A stretch of DNA of 64,000 bases from Omphiscola glabra. Lineage: Eukaryota; Mollusca; Gastropoda; Lymnaeidae. Positions 24,778-34,600 of this stretch are shown piece after piece. The translations under genes were made by a program, and so were the position numbers. Every line of letters starts with the position of its first letter. Within the stretch, counting starts at the first letter, position 1. The stretch is taken from contig OZ024794.1 of the NCBI GenBank assembly GCA_964017045.1, positions 52,295,608 to 52,359,607 on the forward strand. Direction: 5' to 3'. A model generated the notes under the pieces. It was not told the origin of the DNA. It saw only the letters and a list, made by a program, of their open reading frames with translations, and ran no database searches.

Positions 24778-24952
24778 TGAAATCCATTTGTGCTTTGTTG
24801 AGGAGCGTTGGAACACGGTCGAGCGTGCGGGTCTCTTTCGAAGTTTTCACTAAAGGAAGGGAAAATATTTTTTACTCTTTTATTTGCCTTGTCGGGGTGT
24901 AACTTGTTCAAATATTTAATGAAACTGGAAGGTTTCTTTTACCTCATTTGAA

Positions 24953-27330
24953 AACACCTCTCCAGTTTATAACTACAACCTCTCCAGTTTATAACTACGA
25001 CCTCTCCAGTTTATAACTACAACCTCTCCAGTTTATAACTACAACCTCTCCAGTTTATAACTACAACCTCTCCAGATTATAACTACAACCTTGCCAGTTT
25101 ATAAAAACAACATCTCCAGATTATAACTGCAACCTCGCCAGAATATAACTACAACCTCGCCAGTTTATAACTACAACATCTGCAGATTATAACTATAACC
25201 TCTACAGTTTATAGCTACAACATCTCCAGATTATAACTGCAAACTCTCCAGATTATAACTACAACCTCGCCAGTTTATAACTACAACATCTCCAGATTAT
25301 AACTACAACCTCGCCAGTTTATAACTATAACATCTCCAGATTATAACTGCAACCTCGCAAGTTTATAACTACAACATCTCCAGATTATATCTGCAACCTC
25401 TCCAGTTTATAACTGCAACCTCGCCAGTTTATAACTACAACATCTCCAGATTATAACTGCAACCTCTCCAGATTATAACTACAACCTCGCCAGTTTATAA
25501 CTACAACATCTCCAGATTATAACTGCAACCTCTCCAGTTTATAACTACAACCTCGCCAGTTTATAACTGCAACCTCGCCAGTTTATAACTACAGCCTCGC
25601 CAGTTTATAACTACAACATCTCCAGATTATAACTACAACCTCGCCAGATGATAACTACAACATCTGCAGATTATAACTATAACCTCTACAGTTTATAGCT
25701 ACAACATCTCCAGATTATAACTGCAAACTCTCCAGATTATAACTACAACCTCGCCAGTTTATAACTACAACATCTCCAGATTATAACTACAACCTCGCCA
25801 GTTTATAACTATAACATCTCCAGATTATAACTGCAACCTCGCAAGTTTATAACTACAACATCTCCAGATTATATCTGCAACCTCTCCAGTTTATAACTGC
25901 AACCTCGCCAGTTTATAACTACAACATCTCCAGATTATAACTGCAACCTCTCCAGATTATAACTACAACCTCGCCAGTTTATAACTACAACATCTCCAGA
26001 TTATAACTGCAACCTCTCCAGTTTATAACTACAACCTCGCCAGTTTATAACTGCAACCTCGCCAGTTTATAACTACAGCCTCGCCAGTTTATAACTACAA
26101 CATCTCCAGATTATAACTACAACCTCGCCAGATGATAACTGCAACCTCGCCAGTTTATAACTAAAACATCTCCAGATTATAACTGCAACCTCTCCAGTTT
26201 ATAACTACAACCTCGCCAGTTTATAACTGCAACCTCGCCAGTTTATAACTACAGCCTCGCCAGTTTATAACTACAACATCTCCAGATTATAACTACAACC
26301 TCGCCAGATGATAACTGCAACCTCGCCAGTTTATAACTAAAACATCTCCAGATTATAACTGCAACCTCTCCAGATTATAACTACAACCTCGCCAGTTTAT
26401 AACTACAACATCTCCAGATTATAACTGCAACCTCTCCAGTTTATAACTACAACCTCGCCAGTTTATAACTGCAACCTCGCCAGTTTATAACTACAGCCTC
26501 GCCAGTTTATAACTACAACATCTCCAGATTATAACTGCAACCTCTCCAGTTTATAACTACAACCTCTCCAGATTATAACTACAACATCTCCAGATTATAA
26601 CTGCAACCTCTCCAGATAATAACTACAACCTCGCCAGTTTATAACTATAACCTCGCCAGATTATAACTGCAACCTCTCCAGATTATAACTACAACCTCGC
26701 CAGTTTATAACTACAACCTCGCCAGATTATAACTACAACCACGCCAGTTTATGACTACAACCTCTCCAGATTATAACTACAACATCTCCAGATTATAACT
26801 AAACCTCGCCAGATTATAACTACAACCTCGCCAGCGTATAACTGCAACCTCGCCAGTTTATAACTACATCATCTCCAGATTATAACTACAACCTCGCCTG
26901 TTTATAACTATAACGTCGTCAGATTATAACTGCAACCTCGCCAGTTTATAACTACAACCTCTCCAGTTTATAACTACAACATCTCCAGATTATAACTACA
27001 ACCTCGCCAATTTATAACTATAACCTCGCCAGATTATAACTGCAACCTCTCCAGTTTATAACTGCAACCTCGCCAGTTTATAACTACAACCCGGCAGTTT
27101 ATAACTACAACATCTCCAGATTATACCTGCAACCTCTCCAGTTTATAACTGCAACCTCGCAAGATTATAACTACAACATCTCCAGATTATAGCTGCAACC
27201 TCTCCAGTTTATAACTGCAACCTCGCCAGTTTATAACTACAACATCTCCAGATTAAAACTGCAACCTCTCCAGTGTATAACTACAACCTCGCCAGTTTAT
27301 AACTACAACCTTGCCAGTTTATAACTAATG
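24953..27330. repeat. 22 bp satellite with higher-order repeats
   Basis: About 2.4 kb, roughly 108 monomers of CCAGTTTATAACTACAACCT (22 bp with two further bases). Monomer variants are CTCTCC, CTCGCC or CATCTCC, TTTATAAC or ATTATAAC, and CTACAA or CTGCAA. Marker monomers reveal higher-order units. CATCTGCAG occurs at 25177 and 25661, 484 bp apart (22 monomers). GATGATAACT occurs at 25647 and 26131 (484 bp apart), then at 26307 (176 bp later, 8 monomers). The left edge (24953-25070) is the most homogeneous. There is no long open frame. Confidence 0.93.
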
Positions 27331-28039
27331 CCTCAACAGACGCTGAGAAATGATATTACATGGTTACAAAATTATCAACAAAACTCTGATCTTAAAACGT
27401 TTTTGAAAGTTTACTTATTATACATTTTTATAGAAACATAGGAACACATTTTACGTTAAAATCATTGATAACAAAGAAACAGCTTTTAACTAATGTGTTT
27501 GGTTTGTTTTGCTGTTGTTTCTTTCTTAAATAAAATATCTTTTAGATTTTTGTCGTGAATAATCGCTTGGAACCACCTGGACAATACCGCCGTGGACTCG
27601 ACGTCAATCGAGAGCTTCAAGGCTGCCCTGGCATCCGCTAGGAGCCGTTAGGACAGGGGTCGGGAACCTAAGGCTCGCGAGCCAGATGTGGCTCTATTGA
27701 TGGCTGCATCTGGCTCGCAGACAAATGTTCAATTATAAATAAAAAATGTTTCTTTAGACTCCTTTGATCTACATATTAATTGCATATCAATATTTCATTC
27801 TACAAATGAGCTAAAGTCTACTGCAGCTCAGTATCAGAAGTGGTAAAGGAGATCAACTCCGCTGACTGTTGAAATTACACAAAATGCACACATTTACTAG
27901 AAGTTTTAGTTAGATGGGTCCAAGTTTTACAGCAACAAAAAAAGATTTAACGTCTCATGTTCTATAATATAATTACATATAGGCCTTTACACAAAAGGCT
28001 TACAGACCGTCCTATGCCCTACTTGCCGGTCTTTAAACA
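27331..28039. other. Non-coding DNA with a hAT-like terminus
   Basis: A segment starting about 27653 (CAGGGGTCGGGAACCTAAGG, then CTCGCGAGCCAGATGTGGCT and a mirrored CATCTGGCTCGCAGAC) has the look of the end of another hAT family. I did not find its other end or a target-site duplication. The rest is AT-rich. Confidence 0.5.
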
Positions 28040-28268
28040 TCGGTGCTACGGACAGTGCTACAGACAGTGCTACAGACAGTGCTACAGACAGTGCTACGGA
28101 CAGTGCCACAGACAGTGCTACATACATTGCTACGGACATTGCCACGGACAGTGTTACAGACAGGGCTACAGACAGTGCTACGGACAGTGCTACGGACAGT
28201 GCTACAGACATTGCTACAGACATTGCTACGGACAGTGCTACGGACAGTGCTACAGACAGTGCTACACC
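28040..28268. repeat. 12 bp minisatellite, about 19 copies
   Basis: Tandem ACAGTGCTACAG and ACAGTGCTACGG units with ATTGCCACGG variants. Outside it, at about 28015-28030 and 28270-28290, sequence related to CTACTTGCCGGTCTTTA flanks the array on both sides. The array may therefore have expanded inside an older duplicated unit. The 128-codon Cys/Tyr/Gln frame is repeat-driven. Confidence 0.88.
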
Positions 28269-28490
28269 ATCCCTACCTGCCGACCTTTACACAATCGTCC
28301 TACAGAAGATGGTTCCTTATTGATTAATACAATAGTCGCCTAACCCTAAAGACAAAATAAAATCAACATTGCCACTTGAGTTTACCCGTCACCCATGACG
28401 TCACGTATGACGCTCGCAGCGTGACAGCTTTTCTTCCTCACTCAGTTCATTAATATAATACATGCTGAGTAGGCGGGGGGGGGGGGGGGG

Positions 28491-28675
28491 CAGTGACGTA
28501 GCGAGCTTAACTCGTGCCCGGGGCACAATACCTTTTTAGCGCCCCCAATACTTTTTTAGCGCCCCCCCCCATTCGAAAACCATACAATATTATAGTAAAA
28601 TATACCATTTGGCGCCCCTTTGTGAGTAGCGCCCGGGGCATGATGCCCCCCTTGCCCCCCCTCACTACGCCACTG
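28491..28675. mobile_element. MITE of the CAGTGGCGTAGC family, young copy B
   Basis: It starts CAGTGACGTAGCGAGC directly after a run of about 15 G and ends CTCACTACGCCACTG. The interior is nearly the same as copies A and C. Flanking duplications cannot be recognised because the left flank is poly-G. Confidence 0.85.
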
Positions 28676-28853
28676 GAGGGTGCCGGCGGTTGTGAAAAAG
28701 GAAGCAGGATACACCAGAAGCAAAGTATGTATATAAGAGATACCAATTGGATTACGCTCGTTTGCTCGTAGAAAACCTCACTGACAAAATGTTCCATTCT
28801 TTAAGTTCAAATAAATATTATAGTATTGAAAACTGACATTCGGATCCGTCAAT

Positions 28854-28855
<2 letters not shown>

Positions 28856-28912
<57 letters not shown>
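28856..28912. repeat. (AT)n microsatellite
   Basis: About 50 bp of alternating AT with a few interruptions. It can form a cruciform. Confidence 0.95.
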
Positions 28913-28914
<2 letters not shown>

Positions 28915-29151
28915 CAATTATATTTTTAATATATTTTATTTACGTGTTCCATGTTGGAGACTCATATTTAATCAATTTATTAGAGTTGTGTGTTCATAGC
29001 CCCCCTATTTATAGTATACGATCTTTGTTGTTATTGCTGCACCGCACCTACTGTTGAAAAGATCAAAGGTCATTTCCTCGTCTGACTGAGACTATTCATC
29101 TCAGAGCGGTATCTATTCGCCACTTTTTATTTGTTAATGTTGAAAATCGAA

Positions 29152-29337
29152 TCGTGGCGTAGCGAGCTTAACTCGCGCCCGGGGCACAATACCTTTTTAG
29201 CGCCACCCCCAATACCTTTTTAGCGCCCCCCTTATTCGAAAACCATACAAAATTATAGTAAAATATACCATTTGGCGCCCCTTTGTGAGTAGCGCCCGGG
29301 GCATGATTCCCCCCTTGCCCCCTTCACTACGCCACTG
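29152..29337. mobile_element. MITE of the CAGTGGCGTAGC family, young copy C
   Basis: The same element as A and B: GTGGCGTAGCGAGC at the left, CACTACGCCACTG at the right. The first base is altered and one base is lost at the left end. The flanks AAATCGAA (29144-29151) and AAATCAAA (29338-29345) match at 7 of 8. It has a short internal duplication of the TTTTTAGCGCC block. Confidence 0.82.
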
Positions 29338-29753
29338 AAATCAAATCGTGTTTTATTATTAGTATTAGATGTTTGATTTGTACAAAGTTGGCATTTCTAA
29401 ATTCACCAGCGCCCATTTAAGCAATCCCACCACTCTCCTAAAACTGCAAAATACTTTTCCCCGCCCCTTATTTGAGCAGTACAACTACCACCCCACCCCA
29501 CCCCAAGCAGTCCCACCGCCCACTTTGAAAACCACTGTCCACTTTGAGAACCACTGTTTTAGCTCGTATCACGTTAAAAATAACTCCATCTCTTGGATGA
29601 TTTTGCTCTACCACATTTGACGTCTGCTCGATGAAATATATGAATAAACATTCCAAATATTTAGCATTAAAAGTTGTTTATAAATTTTATATTGGTGAAT
29701 TTCTGAATAAAGTCTTTAAAAAAAAGCAACTGAGTTGCGGTTGACACCTAAAG

Positions 29754-29910
29754 CAGCGGTTCTCAACCTGTGGGTCGCTACCCCTTAGGGGGCTCGCACA
29801 ACCCTTTTCACAGGGGTCGCCTAAGACCACCGGAAACACACATACAATGTCGCCAGAGCATCAGGAACTGAATGAAAGGATCGCGGCATTAGTAAGGTTG
29901 AGAACCACTG
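29754..29910 (+). mobile_element. SPIN-like hAT MITE, copy 3
   Basis: A 157 bp element with termini CAGCGGTTCTCAACCTGTGG and AAGGTTGAGAACCACTG, in the opposite orientation to copies 1 and 2. The flanks ACCTAAAG (29746-29753) and CCCTAAAG (29911-29918) match at 7 of 8. The block CAGGGGTCGCCTAAGACCA and the GATCGCGGCATTAG block are the subterminal motifs I associate with SPIN. The interior is strongly shortened relative to an autonomous element. Confidence 0.82.
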
Positions 29911-30205
29911 CCCTAAAGCATTTAAAATGGGCAAGTTAAGAGTGCATCGCTCAATGAAAATAAATGCTGATAATATCGCTATCTTTTATGATTGAACCGT
30001 TGACGTGTCCGTATTCGTGCAATGTTAGTTTATTATTTATGGTGACTCCCAAGTACTTATAATTATCTCTACTCGGTCTATACTATGATTTAATTTTTTT
30101 GTTTAAAGTTAGCTCTACAATATGAAAAATAAATTTCCATTATTGTAATGGTAAATCGCGAGGCCTAAAATAGCCGCAAATTTGACATTAAATCTAGATG
30201 ACGGC

Positions 30206-30380
30206 CAGTGGCGTAGCTAGAGTGTTTGGCGCCCGGAGACAAGATTCGCGCCCGGGGACAAGATTCATTTTAAAGCGCCCTCTTTTCCTTTTTTTTCAAC
30301 TCTCAAACCCATTATTTTCATCAATAAAATAATACCAAAGCACATTTTGGCGCCCCTAACTAGCTGGCGCCCTGGTACAT
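30206..30380. mobile_element. MITE of the CAGTGGCGTAGC family, right end missing
   Basis: It starts CAGTGGCGTAGCTAGAGTGT and is collinear with the element at 50978-51170 (read in reverse) and with 54679-54855. The match fades near GCGCCCTGGTACATC (about 30380), and the terminal ACGCCACTG is not found. Downstream, at about 30500-30525, TTTGAGAAACACTGG resembles the end of yet another hAT relic. Confidence 0.7.
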
Positions 30381-31637
30381 CTTTTTAAAAAAAAATTAAA
30401 TAACTTTCATTAAAGGGGAATGGGAAGGACATTTTTGGGAGGAAATTTTTTGGAGGACATTTTTGGGGGGACATTTTTATGTGCTCAAGTGTGCCGTGGG
30501 GCAAACAAGGTTTGAGAAACACTGGAGTTCCGTCTATTGGTCTCAGACTTGACACAACAACTCCCTCAAGTCTTTCATGTATCCTCAAGGTCACTGCACT
30601 GCTCTTGTTTTCAACTGCGCGGCGCAGTTACACGTGCCGATATGTTTTTTCATGCGCCAGTATGTTTTCCTTGATAGCACCACGCCATTCAGGTGCAGTG
30701 ACAATATGTATTGTACTGAGGGAAAGGAGATTGTCGCGCTGTTATACTTTAGCTCGAGACGCTCCGTGAAGCTCTCGGCGTTGTGTTACAGTGTGACGTG
30801 ACATTAGAGTCAAGGGCGGATCCATCAAATAATGATGGGGTAGGGCTCTTTAAAAAAAAAAGGGGGGGGGGGCATTATTCAACACATAAGCACTACGTTA
30901 CAAATAATGAAGTCCACTGTATGCCCCACCTACCTCAAAATACACACATACACACACACACACACATACAGAGAGACGAACGAACTTTAGTATGACGTAA
31001 GAGCAGGTCTTGACAGGACTTGCACGGGTTCTCATGCATGACACATTCTACCCTTTTTAAAAGACAAGCCATTTGCTCGTCTGATGGAATGCGCGGAATT
31101 AATTTAGAGGCAATCATTAGTGGCGTAGACATTCTCTTAAACAGTGAGTCGTTGTTTTTTTTTGGTGGTTTCTGAAAAAGGCACCGCTTTTTAAAATTTC
31201 TCAAAATAATTGTTTACTCTTCCCCGTGCGCCCCTTATATATTGTTTCATGTCATTCAATTCATGTTGGGGGGGGGGGGGGGGGGAAATCATGAACTGTC
31301 ATACTGAAAAGTACCGATTGCAATATCTCTACCACATCATCAACCAACTTGTATGGTATACAGAGCACGATACCCTTGTTTCAATATTTAAAAGGGGAGC
31401 CTTGTTTTGACCTCACACCAGAAAAAAAAAAAAAAAAAAAAAATCAGACGATAGGATACAGGGCTGTGGGCATTCAAGCTAAGACGGGCTGTAAATGTCT
31501 GCCAGGGGCGTATCCCGTTACACGTTATATGTCAGTTTGTGTGAAAGGGAAGCATATTTTATTTTTTATTATTACTGCCATGCTAGAAAGAATTTAATAA
31601 ATTGTTGACTGTTGATTTATGTTATTTCCGTCCACAG
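30381..31637. other. Upstream flank or intron of PDE8
   Basis: No exon recognised. It contains a (CA)n run near 30945-30965, a poly-G of about 18 at 31266 and a poly-A of about 23 at 31420. The earlier PDE8 exons (start, receiver-like N-terminus, most of PAS) should lie upstream of 31638, but I could not identify them anywhere in 1-31637. Confidence 0.5.
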
Positions 31638-34600
31638 CACTGGGAGGGTACCTACTACACAAGGAGGAAGAGTGGGGACACGATTCCTTTCCATTGTAAA
31701 GTCACACCAATATTAGGCCCAAACGGGTAAGAATTTTATGATCAGCAAATATTTTAGCGCCAATCTAAATATATTTTAAATAATTAATATTGCAAAAGAC
31801 ATTATTTCAGTTATATTTTTATGTAATGTTGCGTCAACTAAATTAGATAAATATTTTTAACTCCTCAAATTCAGATGAATTACACTGTTTAGTATTTACA
31901 CTCACATTGAAAGACTTCAGAACAGAATATCTGGATTTTCCATTAACCTTTCGTAGACGACATATATTTTCTTTAACCCTCTTCCCCAGATTTCCGAGAA
32001 ATTTAAAATTTTACACTGTGTGAACAAATACTTAAAATATGAAGAAAATTTTTTATGCCAAAATTTTTTTTCTTTAATATCATATAATGTTTTACTTTAT
32101 TTTTAGGTCCATATCACATTATCCATCCCTGTTGAACTACAGCCCACGTAGGGCTTTGGCCTGCCTCACCACTTCCTTCCTCTCAGACCTAACTGGTGCT
32201 TTTCTCTTCCATTGTTTGATTCCCGGCTGCTGTACATTTTTTTCCACATAACCAATCCAAGACTAGATCAGCTTTGCACCATTTTTCTGAGTTTTAGGAG
32301 GTGCACCCTCTTCACTCCTCTGCTCCTCTGTCATTCTTTCTAAGTGTCCCACGCAGCATAGCCTGCCTTTTTTTTTTTAATTTATGCTACAAGCGTGGGA
32401 TCCTGATACACAATTCCAAACAGTTTTTTTGTTTCTTGAATATCATGTAATGTTTTACTTGAGCCCATTCGTTTGATTTTTAATTGTAGGTCCATATCAC
32501 AGTATGTATCTGTAAAAAGTCATTCTACGGACAGTTATAATCAACTTGCCAACGGTAAGTTTTCAAAAAAGATATTAAACTAAAAGACATTTTAACATAC
32601 TTAAGACAAGGAAACCAAAAAAGATGAGAAATGGTTTGAATTGCAGGGAGAAAAAAAAAGTTCACTTTATTTTAAGATACTTGTACCGAATTTAAAAAAA
32701 CTGTGTTGTTTGAATCCAAGTTGGCGTAGGACTATTCTTGTCATCATCTTTTTTTTTTGTCTACAATTTAAATAATGGGATGGGCAGATAGTAATGTTAG
32801 AAAGTTAAATCAAATGATTTTTTAGTTTATTATATATAATTTATTTTTAAAAAATTGAAATAATGTTAAGCATTATTACTCAATATTGACTATGCTTATT
32901 ATCTATAATAAAAAAAATAGTACTTTAAAAAAATTTGACATTAAATTAGAAGAAATACCTTTGTTAAACTAACATGCTTTAAAATATCACAGCTTAAAAA
33001 TCTTTTAGATACCGACATAGTTCATTGTGTTGTTGGACCATTTCCGACCCAATGATCTAATTGTTAAAAGAATATGTGATAGTTATGTCATTTCTTCAAA
33101 TAATTGCCAAGTGTTTGCTTTTCTCTTGTTACTCAGGAAATATTTCCAATTCTTATCAACAAACCTCTTAAAGTGTTAACAGTCTTCTACAACTTTTTAT
33201 CAAATTTACTGGGGCTAAAACTGTGTCAGGAACTTGTTAGTGTGATTTTTTTTTTTTTCTCTTTGATTCATTAAATGCAGGCAGTATGATGTCATTTCCT
33301 CGAAGACGTGAATCTATTGTGAAAGCACACTCAATGACAATCGAAGCACCAATCACAAAGGTACGAAGTAATATTTTTCTTAAAGAATGGTTTGAGCCTG
33401 GCTTTGGTGTTGTACAGCACACATTTAAAACATTTTGTTTTTCTTTTTAAATTTGATTTAAGGTCCTTAAGTTTGTGTTAATCTTTTTAGTTGAATTGTA
33501 TTAGTGGACATAGAGAGTGCAGTAGAGGTGGTACTGTAAGTGCCCATGTGTAAACTCACATAATACTTCTTTAGCCTACTAATAATACCATCATGGTTGA
33601 GAGTAAGACTAATTTTTCCAGATCACAAATGAAAATAAATTTCTGTTACAATAGATTCAACACAATCAAACATTTTCCTAGTAGAAATCATTTTTTTAAT
33701 TACTAATGAATAACTCACAATCTATTTTTTTTAAACTTAATTACAACATGTGCCCAGAGTAATTGTTTTCAATTCAAATTAAAAGGCTTGTCCTACAAAT
33801 AGTTTGACCTTGAATAGCATTTAACATCATTTGAAGCTTCTTAAAAAATATGGATCTTTACTTTGAAAAACTAAACTTTAAAAATGAGACTTTAGTTTCA
33901 ATTGTATGAGGAATGAAATAAAAAGAAACTGTAAACCATGAATTTAGGGCTGCTGATTATAATCCATTCTCTTTAATTTCTTTGTTTTTTTTACAGTCCT
34001 CACTAGAAGATGTATCTCACACAACTTTCATGCATTTCCAGGTCATTAATATTATCAATGCAGCTCAAGAGAACTCTCCACTAACTGTTGCTCAGGCCCT
34101 TGACAAAGTGCTGGAAATTCTCCAGACCAGTGAACTATATTCTCCTTTCCAACATCAAGAAATGGGGGCTAACGATGACCCAATGGCCTCTGATCTTGTT
34201 GAAGGGCTTATGTCTGTATGTAACCTCTGTCATTGATCTACATTGTGTTGATGTTTTCTGTTATTTTGATGAAAGCCTTACACTGAACAGCTTACTATTT
34301 AGTTAACAAATTTCTAAACTGTAGCTGTAGGCCTAGTGTTAATTCTCTAAAGAAAGCACAGATTCATTTTTTTTTATGAACAAGCATTTTATCAGTAACA
34401 ATTAGAATTATGTTACCTGACAATTGGGTGCTTATCTTCAACTCAGAGGGAGATAATTGTATTTCCTGTTAAAAAGAAATGTAAAAATTAATTTTAAAAA
34501 TGCACGTATTGAAGTCAGAAATTTACAGCAACGTATCAAATCAGTTAATTAAGCTATTGATGAAATCCTTTGAAATAATATTATCGTTTTTATCTGTAAT

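Noticed and set aside
24953..27330. CRISPR-like array
   Set aside because: The 22 bp units are contiguous without unique spacers, there are no cas genes, and the window is eukaryotic.
24606..28797. Conserved small proteins at 24606-24911 and 28507-28797 (minus)
   Set aside because: The similarity is nucleotide-level identity of two MITE copies. The frames end inside the elements and have no independent support.
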